Assembly: GCA_023402845.1 (NCBI GenBank)
Contig: JAEYFP010000039.1
Span: 1 to 64,000 of the forward strand
Length of the DNA: 64,000 nt
Source: Bacillota bacterium
Lineage (GTDB): Bacteria; Bacillota; Clostridia; Lachnospirales; Lachnospiraceae
Direction: 5' to 3'
The position numbers and the translations under genes are program-made. The notes under the pieces were generated by a model. The model worked only from the letters and a program-made list of their open reading frames with translations. It ran no database searches and was not told the origin of the DNA. Shown piece by piece: positions 17,698 to 27,764 of this stretch. How positions within the stretch are numbered: position 1 is the stretch's first letter; each line of letters begins with the position of its first letter.

Positions 17698-19644
17698 TTA
17701 TACTCTTTCCTTGAAAAAATCCGTCAGCTGTCCTCGCAGCTCCCCTGCTATCTGATTACACTCATCCGTTTCTTCCGTAATTTCTCCGAGATATCCCGAC
17801 AGCAATGACGCATGGTGGGTAATTTTCTCCATATGTTCTCTGTCATTGTTCATTTCCGCCGCAATCTGCCGGATATCCTCATCAATTCCCGTAAATGTGA
17901 TCTTCAGGTGCTTTGCATGCTTCGCAAAATGCTCCATGATTCTTCCCATATTCTTTGCATCTTCTTCATAATACCCTGCATTCTCATAGAATGTCTCATA
18001 ATCCTTTACTACAGAGGTATCCACATACTCCATCAGTCTGCCCGCATCTCCCTCGAGCTTTTCTACGGAATGAAGCACCATTGTGTTTATTTGCTTAATA
18101 TCAGCTGCAATCTTGCCGGAAGTTTCCGCCAGCTTACCCATTTCCTGAGCAACCACAGCAAAACCCTTCCCTGCACTTCCCGCTCTTGCCGACTCAATGG
18201 AAGCATTCAGCGCCAATAGGTTTGTTTGCTCTGTGATTGCTAAAATCTCCTCTGTCAGCTGCTGAATCAGCTTCGTCTTTTTACTTTCCTCCATTGAGAT
18301 CTTCAAGGCCTCTTTCATATCCTCCAGGATCTGCATGGTCTGCTCTCTGCCCTTGCTTACGGTTTCCATGGATACTTCCGCGCGAGAAACCATATTCACA
18401 GCCATATCTTTTCCCTCTATGGCATAGGAAGCAATTGCCTCTGTCAGAGATAAATTCGATTGTGAATTGCCGCTTAAGGACTGCGCATGCTCCGAAATGA
18501 TTTCGACCCCTCCGGAAGCTTCCTCCGTACTCCTTGCCATATCCTTAATACTCTCGTCTGATTCATGGATCCGCTCGGTCAATCCCCCCACAATATCATG
18601 CAGCTGGCAGGATTGCGTTTCCAACCGTTCCATGATATTTTCAAGCGCCGATGACAAGTATAAAATGTCCTCCTTCATAAAAGCAATTTCTTTCGCTTTT
18701 TCATAGGGCAGTCTTTGGTTCATAATGGGCTGTTTTCCCGTTATAATACGCTTCAGCTGCTCCTGGATCCATTGAATTAAAATCACGATTTTCCGGGACA
18801 TATAATATGCTCCCGCCAATCCGCACGCAGCCATACAGACAAAAGCGATAGCCAGAAAGGTCACGATCCCATATACAAGTCCATAGGCCTCCCTGTAGGG
18901 TGCCGCTACACACAAGGTCAAATCCGTTCCCTGTATGGGGGCATAGGTATAGGAATACCCGCTTTCTTCCATCGAGGCATCCCAGGAAGCATTTAGAATC
19001 AGACTTTCATCCGGATGTGCAGAAATCAACCCATCCTGATTAATCAAAAAGGCATAGCTGTTTTCGGTATACCGGTAGGCATTCAGATATCTAGATATAC
19101 TTTCCAGCCAAATATAACCGACAAACACGCCTGCCTTTTTCTCATTTCGATAAATGGGTGTCGCGATTCCAATCACTTCTCTTTGTGTTTCCTTGGAAAT
19201 TGCGGGCTCACAGACAACTGTCTTCTCCTCTTCCCATGGTTTCAAATAGATTTCATCAAACCGAAGGGAAACACCATGTGCATCTTTTCCTTCCGAATGT
19301 GCCTGCTCCGTACCGTTTGCATTCGTAATCAGAAAATGGGACCACTCCTCCTTGCCCTCCAGCTCCATAAGCTGGTCAAGATACGGCTCCGCCTGTGTAT
19401 AGTCCATCGTCACGATTTCCGGCCTTGTAGCTGCCAGGGTAACAACTGCCATATATTTTTCTAAGGTTTTCTCGATTTCATTGGAAAGCATTGCTGTATA
19501 AATGACTTCCTGCCTCTTATTTTCCTCATGAATTTCCCGATATGCATAAATAGAAATTCCGAGTAAAATCAAAGTAAACGGAACCAAAAAAACGAACATC
19601 AGATTATTTCCAAAAAGTCCCTTGAGTGTCCTCTTTCTGTGCAT
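17698..19644 (-). CDS. Methyl-accepting chemotaxis protein with extracellular Cache sensor
   Basis: About 648 residues: membrane helix (MFVFLVPFTLILLGI), periplasmic dCache-like domain (residues ~35-260), second helix (ITFL-type segment near 265-290), linker, and a cytoplasmic signalling domain. The hairpin-tip sequence AITEQTNLLALNASIESARA-GSAGKGFAVVAQEMGKLAE is intact. It should signal to a CheA/CheW complex; ligands of Cache receptors are often amino or organic acids. ATG 19644 gives the canonical basic N-terminus (MHRKRTLKGLF); the in-frame start at 19683 adds 13 unlikely residues. No che or flagellar gene is in the window. Confidence 0.92.
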   Translation of the reverse strand: MHRKRTLKGLFGNNLMFVFLVPFTLILLGISIYAYREIHEENKRQEVIYTAMLSNEIEKTLEKYMAVVTLAATRPEIVTMDYTQAEPYLDQLMELEGKEEWSHFLITNANGTEQAHSEGKDAHGVSLRFDEIYLKPWEEEKTVVCEPAISKETQREVIGIATPIYRNEKKAGVFVGYIWLESISRYLNAYRYTENSYAFLINQDGLISAHPDESLILNASWDASMEESGYSYTYAPIQGTDLTLCVAAPYREAYGLVYGIVTFLAIAFVCMAACGLAGAYYMSRKIVILIQWIQEQLKRIITGKQPIMNQRLPYEKAKEIAFMKEDILYLSSALENIMERLETQSCQLHDIVGGLTERIHESDESIKDMARSTEEASGGVEIISEHAQSLSGNSQSNLSLTEAIASYAIEGKDMAVNMVSRAEVSMETVSKGREQTMQILEDMKEALKISMEESKKTKLIQQLTEEILAITEQTNLLALNASIESARAGSAGKGFAVVAQEMGKLAETSGKIAADIKQINTMVLHSVEKLEGDAGRLMEYVDTSVVKDYETFYENAGYYEEDAKNMGRIMEHFAKHAKHLKITFTGIDEDIRQIAAEMNNDREHMEKITHHASLLSGYLGEITEETDECNQIAGELRGQLTDFFKERV

Positions 19645-19762
19645 TCCTTCTTCTCCCCTCCTGTTATTAGCTAACTTTAGCAAAACAGTCTGAAGATCAC
19701 TATCATGGATATGTAAAAGGAATGTAAAATTTAATCAAATTTTATTTGATTTGAAACGAGAG

Positions 19763-20647
19763 CTATTTGCACAAAACCAATTCTTCTTTTTTATCCTTTT
19801 TTTTATCTTCTTCTTTATCTGTCTTCTTATCATTAAGATAAAACAGAGAAAGTCCTATTAAAATACCGCCGGCAATATTTCCGATCGTCACCGGCAATAA
19901 ATTTGCCATCAAAAAATTTTGTATATTCAATGTGGATAACTGCTCCATTGTATATCCATACTCCTTCATTGCCTGCATTAGATAGTCCGGATTCATCTTT
20001 GCTATCATCCCCGCCGTAATATAATACATATTTGCTACGCAATGCTCAAAGCCAGCCATCACAAACAGCATAATCCCAAAAAAAGAAGCCCATAATTTTC
20101 CTGTAATATCTTTGGCACAGGCCGCCATTAATACTGCCGCACATACAAGAATATTACAAAGAACACCGGAGATAAATGCCCTGCCAAATGAAAGATTTAC
20201 CTTTCCAAGTGCAATCTTGATTGTATAGGCGCCAAGGATTCCTTTAGAATAGTCAAACTGCCCGCTTGCATAAACAGCCATTGCCAATAGCGCTGCACCG
20301 ACAAAATTTCCGATATATACGGTAAATAGTACGCGAAGCAATTCCCCTATATGATGTCTGCCCGCCGCTGTTCCCATTGTCATCAGACAGTCTCCGGTAA
20401 AAAGCTCTGCCCCAAGCAGAATCACCATCATGAGTCCCACAGGAAATACAACTGCCGCAGCCATTCTGGCGAGACCTACGTCTGAAATCGTATGCGCGGC
20501 CACGCTGCTTCCTGCCGCACCCATGGCAATCATTATGCCTGCCAAAACCGACTTTACAAACAGTTTCACAACGGATGCCTGTACTTTATCCTCACATTTG
20601 TCTACGTATTTTTGAACAGCCTCTTTTATTGTATAAACGTTATCCAT
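19763..20647 (-). CDS. Formate/nitrite transporter family channel (FNT)
   Basis: A 294-residue membrane protein with six helices. FNT features include KLFVKSVLAGIMIAMGA at residues ~28-44, LGAELFTGDCLMT, GNFVGA and GFEHCVANMYYI, the latter carrying the pore histidine. It conducts small monovalent anions such as formate, nitrite, hydrosulfide or acetate; sequence alone does not decide. The C-terminal tail is highly charged (KKTDKEEDKKKDKKEE). The ATG is 8 bases after GGAG. It appears monocistronic, though the minus-strand gene at 20776 ends in a terminator just upstream. Confidence 0.9.
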   Translation of the reverse strand: MDNVYTIKEAVQKYVDKCEDKVQASVVKLFVKSVLAGIMIAMGAAGSSVAAHTISDVGLARMAAAVVFPVGLMMVILLGAELFTGDCLMTMGTAAGRHHIGELLRVLFTVYIGNFVGAALLAMAVYASGQFDYSKGILGAYTIKIALGKVNLSFGRAFISGVLCNILVCAAVLMAACAKDITGKLWASFFGIMLFVMAGFEHCVANMYYITAGMIAKMNPDYLMQAMKEYGYTMEQLSTLNIQNFLMANLLPVTIGNIAGGILIGLSLFYLNDKKTDKEEDKKKDKKEELVLCK

Positions 20648-20720
20648 CTATTATTCTCCATTAGTCATTTTATCGCTATGATAACCATACCAAATTCTTA
20701 GTCTCGCCGGAAATATAAAT

Positions 20721-20757
20721 AAAAAAATGACACTATATGAAAATGTATATAGTGTCA
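20721..20757 (-). terminator. Intrinsic terminator after the 178-residue unknown gene
   Basis: An 11-bp perfect stem (TGACACTATAT, 20728-20738, with ATATAGTGTCA, 20747-20757; 8-base loop) is followed on the minus strand by seven T residues. It lies 18 bases after the stop of the gene at 20776. Confidence 0.88.
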
Positions 20758-20775
20758 TAAATAAGATTTACAGTT

Positions 20776-21312
20776 TTATATAATTTCCTCCGCCGCTTCA
20801 GGTGCCTCTATGGGTAGTTCCCTGTCACTGATTTCCGAATCAATATCATGGCATTCTTCTGTGTTGTTTTCTTTCTCTTCCCACAGCGACCGATATTTTT
20901 TATTTGATTTACGACTGTTAAGCGATGCGGCATTCTTTGCGGCAAGATAGATTTCAAAGCTATACTCCATCAGCTTTTTCTCGTCACCGGAGGGAACACG
21001 CCCACCGGCGGCGATCCTTCTGGCGATCTCCAGACATTTGGCAATCTCACCTGCTCCTTTAGCCATGGCCTCCCCCTGCTGCCGTGCAACAGCAGCATTA
21101 TAAAGACCATTTTTATACTCCGTCAGACTTTCCAGAAAAACTTCCGCTTCTTCGAGCTGCTTCTGCTTTTCATCGCTCCATTCCACACTGACGCCCGGGT
21201 TCTGATCTTCTTCTGTCTTTGCACTGTCCTGCTGGCGCATATATGCCCGCCTCTGATTCCAAAGCTGATTCATATAAGCCGCATATTCCTTTTGTGCTTC
21301 TCCAATCTTCAT
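20776..21312 (-). CDS. Conserved-type hypothetical protein, 178 residues, charged and helical
   Basis: I do not recognise a named family. The protein is soluble, strongly helical and charged. It opens KIGEAQKEYAAYMNQLWNQR, has a central alanine/glycine-rich helix (AVARQQGEAMAKGAGEIAKC), then a basic patch (SRKSNKKYRSLW) and an acidic tail. There is no signal peptide or membrane segment. The ribosome site AGGGGA and a strong downstream terminator show it is a real gene. It stands alone between the SulP and FNT genes. A cytosolic scaffold or cell-envelope-associated role is possible but unsupported. Confidence 0.8.
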   Translation of the reverse strand: MKIGEAQKEYAAYMNQLWNQRRAYMRQQDSAKTEEDQNPGVSVEWSDEKQKQLEEAEVFLESLTEYKNGLYNAAVARQQGEAMAKGAGEIAKCLEIARRIAAGGRVPSGDEKKLMEYSFEIYLAAKNAASLNSRKSNKKYRSLWEEKENNTEECHDIDSEISDRELPIEAPEAAEEII

Positions 21313-21410
21313 CGTACAATCCCCTTTTTGTTCATTGTTATTAACCAGCCACTATATATATCCTATCGGCTCATAATGCATAAAAAGCAAGATTGGAGGG
21401 GTGAATATTA

Positions 21411-23138
21411 TTACGTCAGCTCTGCGGCCGTCCGCGAATTACTTCTTCTTGACAAAGACTTAAAATCAATGGATATGATTTCTCCTGCAGCCCGCTTCGC
21501 TTCCTCCGTTGTTGCGAAGAAACGATCTCTTCCCGTCTGATCCATAAAACCGCTCTTACTAAGCACCTTTTCAGGCTGGGGATTTGTTTCCGCAAACAGC
21601 ATCAGAATCTTTTTGGATTTACATCTTCGTTCAAGCTGTTTCATTGCATTCAGTGCGGTTGCATCCATACTGTGTACATTTTTCATCCTTAATATCAAAA
21701 TTCTTGTTGAACTTCTTAATTCATTCAAAATATCTAAAAATGTATTGACGTCCCCATAAAAAAGCGGACCGTTAATTTCATAAATATCAATCCTGCGATC
21801 CAGATGCTCCTTCAATCTGCTGTCAAGCGGACCGTCATCACGCTCTTCATTAAGTGTGATACCCATTTCATCACTGACGTTCTGAATCAGCTCATTTTCC
21901 GACATCCTCTTTACAAATAAGAACATTGCCGCAATCATTCCTATTTCAATTGCAACTACCAAATCAAATAATACCGTAAGCACAAATGTGGCAATCAAGA
22001 CAATCGTATCACTTTTGGTAGAAGAAAAAATTCCGATGAACGATCTCCACTCACTCATATTATACGAAACCACCACAAGAATGGCCGCAAGCGTTGACAT
22101 CGGTATCATTTTGGCCAACGGCATAAACAGCAGCATAATCAACAGCAGCGTCACCGCATGTACAATTCCCGCAACCGGTGTCCGGCCGCCATTTTTTACA
22201 TTTGCCGCAGTACGGGCAATTGCTCCGGTTGCCGGTATTCCTCCAAACAGAGCCGATCCGATATTGGCAGTCCCCTGTGCAATCAGTTCCATATTCGAGT
22301 CATGCTTCTTACCGATCATGCCGTCCGCAACAACCGCCGATAACAGCGATTCTATGCTTGCCAGCAGTGCAATTGTGATTGCCGGCTGGATCAATTCTTT
22401 TATCACGGAAAAACGCAGATCCAATTTTGTAAAATCAACCAGCTGAATACTGCTTGATATATCCCCGAAGCGGCTTCCGATCGTCTCCACCGGCAGATGT
22501 AAGAATTGCACCGCCATTGTTGTTGCCACAAGTGCAATCAATGATCCGGGGATCGTCTTATTCACCTTTGGCCACAGCACCATAATAAGAACAGCAGCCA
22601 GGCTGATCAGCGTTGTTGCCCTATCAAGCGAACCAAAATGCTGCAGATAGACCTTCCATTTATCCAAAAACTCAGAGGGCACCTGTTCAATTTTCAAACC
22701 AAAAAAATCATTTATCTGAGTGGAAAGCAGAACCAGAGCGATACCGCTCGTAAATCCGGTTGTGATCGGATATGGAATGAACTTGATGACACTTCCAAGC
22801 TTAAGCAGGCCCATCAGTATCATGAAAATGCCCGCCAGGATTGTAGATATCAGCAGTCCGTTCAGGCCATACCTGGCGATAATCCCATAGATAATTACAA
22901 CAAAGGCCCCCGTCGGCCCGCCGATCTGAACCCGGCTTCCTCCCAGTAAGGAGATGAAAAAGCCTGCGACAATTGCTGTCACAAGCCCTTTTTGAGGTGT
23001 TACCCCCGATGCGATCGCCAATGCTACCGACAGAGGCAGTGCAATCACCGCGACGATCACTCCGGCAACAATATCATTTTTCAACTGACTCATTGACAAC
23101 TTTTTCTCTTTTAAAATGGAAAATAACTTCGGCTGCAA
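21411..23138 (-). CDS. SulP family anion transporter with STAS domain
   Basis: A 575-residue transporter. The membrane domain (~residues 1-420) has the SulP signature region VAVIALPLSVALAIASGV and GGSRVQIGGPTGAFVVI. The C-terminal STAS domain (~455-550) has VHSMDATALNAMKQLE. Members carry sulfate, bicarbonate or dicarboxylates. The likely start is TTG at 23138, 7 bases after GAAGGA; the next ATG would remove part of the N-terminal region. A TTGACA-type promoter lies upstream. No cysteine or sulfate-assimilation gene is near. Confidence 0.9.
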   Translation of the reverse strand: MQPKLFSILKEKKLSMSQLKNDIVAGVIVAVIALPLSVALAIASGVTPQKGLVTAIVAGFFISLLGGSRVQIGGPTGAFVVIIYGIIARYGLNGLLISTILAGIFMILMGLLKLGSVIKFIPYPITTGFTSGIALVLLSTQINDFFGLKIEQVPSEFLDKWKVYLQHFGSLDRATTLISLAAVLIMVLWPKVNKTIPGSLIALVATTMAVQFLHLPVETIGSRFGDISSSIQLVDFTKLDLRFSVIKELIQPAITIALLASIESLLSAVVADGMIGKKHDSNMELIAQGTANIGSALFGGIPATGAIARTAANVKNGGRTPVAGIVHAVTLLLIMLLFMPLAKMIPMSTLAAILVVVSYNMSEWRSFIGIFSSTKSDTIVLIATFVLTVLFDLVVAIEIGMIAAMFLFVKRMSENELIQNVSDEMGITLNEERDDGPLDSRLKEHLDRRIDIYEINGPLFYGDVNTFLDILNELRSSTRILILRMKNVHSMDATALNAMKQLERRCKSKKILMLFAETNPQPEKVLSKSGFMDQTGRDRFFATTEEAKRAAGEIISIDFKSLSRRSNSRTAAELT

Positions 23139-23184
23139 TTCTTTATCCTTCTTTCATTCGTATCTTAGACTCACAAACCGTTTA

Positions 23185-23213
23185 AGTTTACTCTTCCGTT
23201 ATCAAGTTGTCAA
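23185..23213 (-). promoter_or_regulatory. Probable promoter for the SulP gene
   Basis: On the minus strand: perfect TTGACA (23208-23213), 17-base spacer, then TAAACT (23185-23190), about 47 bases before the TTG start. The -10 is imperfect. Confidence 0.5.
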
Positions 23214-23234
23214 ATATATACCGCCTTTTTCTCC

Positions 23235-24065
23235 TTACCCTTTTACCGCACCGGCAGCAATCCCGCTGATAATGTTCTTCTGCAAGATACAGTAGAAAAT
23301 CATGATCGGTACAATCACATAGATAATACAGGTACATACGAGAGTCCAGTCACTCGTGTATTGCCCTAAAAAATCATACACCTTCAGCGGCAATGTCTTT
23401 TTACCTGTACTGGTAAGCATAATCATCGGTATATAAAAATCATTCCATACGGACAGCCCGCAGATAACAGCAACTGTAGAAATAACGGGCTTTAAAAGCG
23501 GCAGTATCAGCTTTCTGTAAATTGTAAAGTTACTTGCTCCATCCACCACTGCCGACTCTGAAATTTCATAAGGAATGGTCTTCATAAAGCTTGTCATCAT
23601 AAATACTACGATCGGCAGTCCAACGGCTCCGTATATGATGATCATCCCTAAGTGCGTATTCACCAACCCTAAATTCCTGAAGATAATATAAACCGGAATC
23701 GTGATTGTCTGTATCGGAAAAATCATCGGAATCAGAAAGGCAATCGAAAATTTTCCCGCATGCTTAAAATCCATCTTCGTAATTGCATAGGCTGCCAGCG
23801 TTCCTACAAGCACTTCTAAAACTACCGATCCGCCGGTAATAATCATGCTGTTGGCAAAGGCCGTAAGGATATTTGACCGTTCCAATACGGTAATATAATT
23901 TTGAAAATTAATGGTAGACGGCAGCGTCAACGGATATTTCAAAAATTCACTTTTTGTTTTAAAGGATACGATCGGTAAAACCAGAAACGGACATATTGCA
24001 ATGAGCGTAGCTGCAGTCAATACAACATACCGGATAACCGGATAAAGCTGTCTCTTCTTTCTCAT
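23235..24065 (-). CDS. Carbohydrate ABC transporter permease (MalG-like)
   Basis: A 276-residue MalG/CUT1 inner-membrane permease with six helices, an N-terminal basic segment and the EAA loop (EISESAVVDGASNFTIYRKLILPLLKP), ending in the typical ISGIAAGAVKG. The ATG overlaps the stop of the MalF-like gene as ATGA, so the two are coupled. It is the last gene of the locus, and no ATPase is encoded, as usual for CUT1 systems that share an MsmK-type ATPase. Confidence 0.92.
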   Translation of the reverse strand: MRKKRQLYPVIRYVVLTAATLIAICPFLVLPIVSFKTKSEFLKYPLTLPSTINFQNYITVLERSNILTAFANSMIITGGSVVLEVLVGTLAAYAITKMDFKHAGKFSIAFLIPMIFPIQTITIPVYIIFRNLGLVNTHLGMIIIYGAVGLPIVVFMMTSFMKTIPYEISESAVVDGASNFTIYRKLILPLLKPVISTVAVICGLSVWNDFYIPMIMLTSTGKKTLPLKVYDFLGQYTSDWTLVCTCIIYVIVPIMIFYCILQKNIISGIAAGAVKG

Positions 24066-24958
24066 AAAACCTGATCCTCTCTTTTTCTCATGATTCTCAA
24101 CTGAAAGATCGACACAATCAGCACGAACAAAAACAGGATCAGAGATATTGCGGTTCCGTAACCCATTTTGTTATAGATAAAAGTATTTGAGTAAATTGTG
24201 ATTGCCAAAGATTCCGTTGCATGACCCGGACCGCCCCCTGTCATTGTAAAAGGCAAATCATAGATTTTCAAAGTTCCGATTGTAGAGGTAATGATATTAA
24301 TCGTCACCGCCGGCGCCAGTAATGGCATTGTAATCTTTTTAAACTTCATCCACCTTCCGGCCCCATCCAGCCCGGCCGCTTCATACAGACTGTCATCAAT
24401 GCTCAGCATCCCCGCCAAGTAGATAATCATCGCCTGTCCGACCCACTGCCACAAATTCACAAAGGAAATGGTATGAATCGCCGTATCCGTGTTTCCAAGC
24501 CAGATAACAGAAGCCAGCTTATCCAGATGCAGTGCCGCAAAAAAAGCCGGTATATAGCCGCTGATCGGATCTAATATCATTTTCCAGATAAAACCTACCG
24601 CAACCGTACAAATTACAGATGGAAAGAAAAGAGCTGCCCTGAAAAAATTTCTCCCCCGAAATCCATCTTTCAGAAGAGCTGCCAAAAAAATGGCTGCGCT
24701 ATTCTGAATGACAACGATTTCAACAAAATAGATAAAATTGTTTTTCAATACCTCCAGAATCTCTTTTTCCTTAAATAAATCCAAAAAATTCTGCAATCCT
24801 ACAAACTGAATATCCTTTGATATCCCATCCCAATCTGTCATCGCAATTACAATACTATATACAAAGGGCACCAAAAAGATAAACAGTACCAGAAACGTAG
24901 CCGGCAGCAAAAACAAATAGGGTTCTATTTTTTTCTTAGACATCTTCTTTTCTTCCAT
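24062..24958 (-). CDS. Carbohydrate ABC transporter permease (MalF-like)
   Basis: About 298 residues, CUT1 MalF-type: EPYLFLLPATFLVLFIFLVP at the first helix, AMTDWDG, and the EAA loop (LYEAAGLDGAGRWMKFKKITMPLL). The longer frame from 25015 overlaps the binding-protein gene by 44 bases and begins with unlikely sequence. ATG 24958 (MEEKKM) or ATG 24943 (MSKKKIEPY), the latter 8 bases after GGAAG, is more plausible. It forms the channel with the MalG-like protein. Confidence 0.9.
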   Translation of the reverse strand: MEEKKMSKKKIEPYLFLLPATFLVLFIFLVPFVYSIVIAMTDWDGISKDIQFVGLQNFLDLFKEKEILEVLKNNFIYFVEIVVIQNSAAIFLAALLKDGFRGRNFFRAALFFPSVICTVAVGFIWKMILDPISGYIPAFFAALHLDKLASVIWLGNTDTAIHTISFVNLWQWVGQAMIIYLAGMLSIDDSLYEAAGLDGAGRWMKFKKITMPLLAPAVTINIITSTIGTLKIYDLPFTMTGGGPGHATESLAITIYSNTFIYNKMGYGTAISLILFLFVLIVSIFQLRIMRKREDQVL

Positions 24959-24971
24959 CCCTGTCTTATTT

Positions 24972-26285
24972 TTAGTTCTGCTTTTCTTGTGCTGTTTGAA
25001 CGCTAAGCAGTGCATCTTCTACACTTGTCTCTCCAATATAGAGCAGCTGAAGCTGCTTATATAATTCAGAGCTTGCACCGGTATACATCTGATCATAGTA
25101 AAAAGGAAGTGTTTCTTCGGCCAGATTATTTGCCCAGTCTTCCATTCCGGCTGCAGCAACACCATCGACCGCCGTAAAATTACTCATAGAATCAGCAAAG
25201 TACTGTGCGCCCTCTTTGCTTGACATATATTCCAGCAACAGCTTTGCCGCTTCCTTATTTTCACTGCTGGCGCAAATTGCCTGATACTGGCCGACTTCAG
25301 CCGCACCAATCTGTTTTTCACCCTCTTTATTGGTTGGTACCGCAAAAACACCAATTTCAAACTCCGGCTCCGCCGCATTGATCGATCCCATAAACCACTC
25401 ACCATGGCAGGCCATTGCCGCTTTCCCTGTTGCAAAATAGGTTGCCGCCTGATCATAGGAAAGCCCTGCTGCCTCAGCACTTACCGCATTGCTGTTAAAA
25501 TATGCTTCGATATCCTTGAAGCAATCCACGAAAACCTGATCGGTATACTTTACCTCACCCGCTGCTATTTTTGTAAAGATATCCGGATCGGAGGCATATA
25601 AGCCCTGCAAGAAAGGCATTGCTTCACTTGCCAATGGCCAAGTATCACCAACTCCCTGGATCATGGGTGTAATTCCTGCTGCCGCAACGGTATCGCACAG
25701 TGCAAGCCATTCCTCCCTGCCAGACGGAACCTCCCATCCGTTTTCTTCAAACATGGTCTTGTTATAGATGATACCTACCGCATCTTCGGCATATGGCATT
25801 CCATAAATTTTACCGTCCATCGTAACTGCATCCAGTGCCGAAGAATCATACGCGCTCAAGTAAGCATCTTCCGTAATTTCTTCCAAATAACCTGCGCCTA
25901 CATAATCGCTGTAAGAGCTTGGAAACAGCGTTGTTACATCAATTCCGTCCCCGGCAAGAAATTTAACCTTTTGTGCCTGCAGGTATTCCTCCTGATCTGA
26001 CGGCCCCATCTGAAAATCAACTGTAATCCATGGATATTTTTCCATAAATGCATCCAGCATATTTTGCGGATAAGCACCATCATTGGACTGTGCCCATGTA
26101 TAGTAGGTAATGGTACAAGGTGTCTCATCCAGTTCTGCCGTTCCTGCTGCTTCCTCCGCCTTTGGGGCTTCTTCAGAAGTACTTTCAGCGGGTGCCGTCT
26201 CTGCTGCGGCAGAACTGCCGCACCCACTTAATAACGATAGCGTCATTCCGGCTGTTAATAACATACTAATTACTTTCTTTTTCAT
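24972..26285 (-). CDS. Sugar ABC transporter substrate-binding lipoprotein
   Basis: A 437-residue family 1 extracellular solute-binding protein with lipobox LLSGCG near residue 22, an Ala/Glu-rich linker, then the binding domain (TYYTWAQSNDGAYPQNM; EEYLQAQKVKFLAGDGIDVTT). The ATG follows GGGAGG. The gene lies 126 bases downstream of the response regulator, so it may have its own controlled promoter. Its two permeases follow. The sugar is unknown. Confidence 0.92.
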   Translation of the reverse strand: MKKKVISMLLTAGMTLSLLSGCGSSAAAETAPAESTSEEAPKAEEAAGTAELDETPCTITYYTWAQSNDGAYPQNMLDAFMEKYPWITVDFQMGPSDQEEYLQAQKVKFLAGDGIDVTTLFPSSYSDYVGAGYLEEITEDAYLSAYDSSALDAVTMDGKIYGMPYAEDAVGIIYNKTMFEENGWEVPSGREEWLALCDTVAAAGITPMIQGVGDTWPLASEAMPFLQGLYASDPDIFTKIAAGEVKYTDQVFVDCFKDIEAYFNSNAVSAEAAGLSYDQAATYFATGKAAMACHGEWFMGSINAAEPEFEIGVFAVPTNKEGEKQIGAAEVGQYQAICASSENKEAAKLLLEYMSSKEGAQYFADSMSNFTAVDGVAAAGMEDWANNLAEETLPFYYDQMYTGASSELYKQLQLLYIGETSVEDALLSVQTAQEKQN

Positions 26286-26411
26286 TGCGAACCTCCCTAT
26301 TGTATTGATATGAGTTACTGTCGTTATCTTAACTTTTTCAGTATCCGAATTGAAGGGATAATTTTGCCTGAAAAATAGTAATTTTTTTACCTGTACGTAA
26401 ATTCCGTAATC

Positions 26412-27764
26412 CTATCTGCTGTCTTTTGGCGCGCTCCCCTGATATCTTTTATATACCTTTGTAAAATAATTAGCATCCTCATACCCTACCTTTTTTGCGA
26501 TTTCCGCTACCCGCTCGGTTGTATTTTCCAGCAAAAGCCGGGCCTTTTCCATCCGTACCTGTGTAATATAATTATTCAGGTTTAAATGTTCCTCCTGCTT
26601 AAACGTCCTGCTCAAATATGCGGGCGAAACATAAAAAAGCTGAGCAATTCTGCTCGGCGTGATCTCCGTCATATAATTTTTGTCCACCAAGTCCTTCACA
26701 AGCCTCGTCAATTGCTTCTTACTTCCCGCTTTTTTCTCATATTCACGGCATATTTTTGAGATAATCTGATCCGCATCCGAGATAATTTCATCCAGTTTCA
26801 AGTAGTTCAGTTCCTGTTCCTGCTTACTGAGCTTATCCATATATTCCTTAATATAATTTTCATAACTCATCTTCAGTGGAAACAAAATAACCATAAAATG
26901 TTCGATTACTTCTTTAAAGGCGTGATACGAAAAAGGACTTGATTCCACGATATCCCCTACTAACTCATGCATCGTGCCGATTACCATCTCCGTGTTGCCG
27001 GCCATGCAGTATAATTGTATTTCATTTTCCTTCAGGGGCGGATGATTTCTGTTTTCAAGAATACGTTTGTCCACCAGTACCATTTCGTCTGCAGCTCTGC
27101 TCAGGGCCCGCTTCCAGACATGATCAAAAACCTCCGCCTCCTCCAGTTTGCAATATCCCAGAAGGTACACCCCTTCACCTCTCTCCCGTAAACGCTTTAT
27201 GATTTCACGCTCACTATGATCATAGACATATATCCGAAAGAGTCTCTGGCTGAGCTTTTCTGCTGAAAATTGATCCACTCCGTCTAATTTGGCATACAAC
27301 TGGCTAATACGATCAATTTCTTCCGTTTTATATGCAATCACTCCGGTCAGTTGATGCCCTTCCCTGCCGGGATCAACCACGGGAGAACCATTCTGTTTTT
27401 TATCAATCGCCTGTCTGACTGCCTCATTGAGTTCTTTGGGATTAATCGGCTTTAAAATATAATTAATACTGCCGGTTTTCATTGCTTCTTTCGCATATGC
27501 AAACTCATTGTAAGCACTCACCACAATCGTTTCCACACCGAAATTACCGGTTCGTATCTGCTTTAGCAAATCCACTCCATCCATCCCCGGCATTCGAATA
27601 TCCGTTATGACAAGATCCGGCTTTTTCTCCCGAATCATAGAAATGGCTTCCTCTCCATCCTGTGCACTTCCAATCAACTGCGCATTAAATTTCTCCCACG
27701 TGATCATATTTTTTATTCCCATACGAATTAACGGATTATCATCCACAATGAGTATTTTATACAT
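26412..27764 (-). CDS. YesN-type response regulator with AraC DNA-binding domain
   Basis: About 450 residues. The receiver domain (1-~120) has acidic DDN, phospho-acceptor Asp54 in VITDIRMPGMDG, and Lys in LKPI. A middle region follows, then a C-terminal AraC-type HTH (TPSRIAQLFYVSPAYLSRTF; VAEIAKKVGYEDANYFTKVY). The ATG at 27764 (MYKILIVDDN) has an AAAGGA site; the TTG at 27779 is less likely. It overlaps the histidine kinase by 8 bases. It probably activates the sugar-transport genes directly downstream. Confidence 0.93.
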   Translation of the reverse strand: MYKILIVDDNPLIRMGIKNMITWEKFNAQLIGSAQDGEEAISMIREKKPDLVITDIRMPGMDGVDLLKQIRTGNFGVETIVVSAYNEFAYAKEAMKTGSINYILKPINPKELNEAVRQAIDKKQNGSPVVDPGREGHQLTGVIAYKTEEIDRISQLYAKLDGVDQFSAEKLSQRLFRIYVYDHSEREIIKRLRERGEGVYLLGYCKLEEAEVFDHVWKRALSRAADEMVLVDKRILENRNHPPLKENEIQLYCMAGNTEMVIGTMHELVGDIVESSPFSYHAFKEVIEHFMVILFPLKMSYENYIKEYMDKLSKQEQELNYLKLDEIISDADQIISKICREYEKKAGSKKQLTRLVKDLVDKNYMTEITPSRIAQLFYVSPAYLSRTFKQEEHLNLNNYITQVRMEKARLLLENTTERVAEIAKKVGYEDANYFTKVYKRYQGSAPKDSR

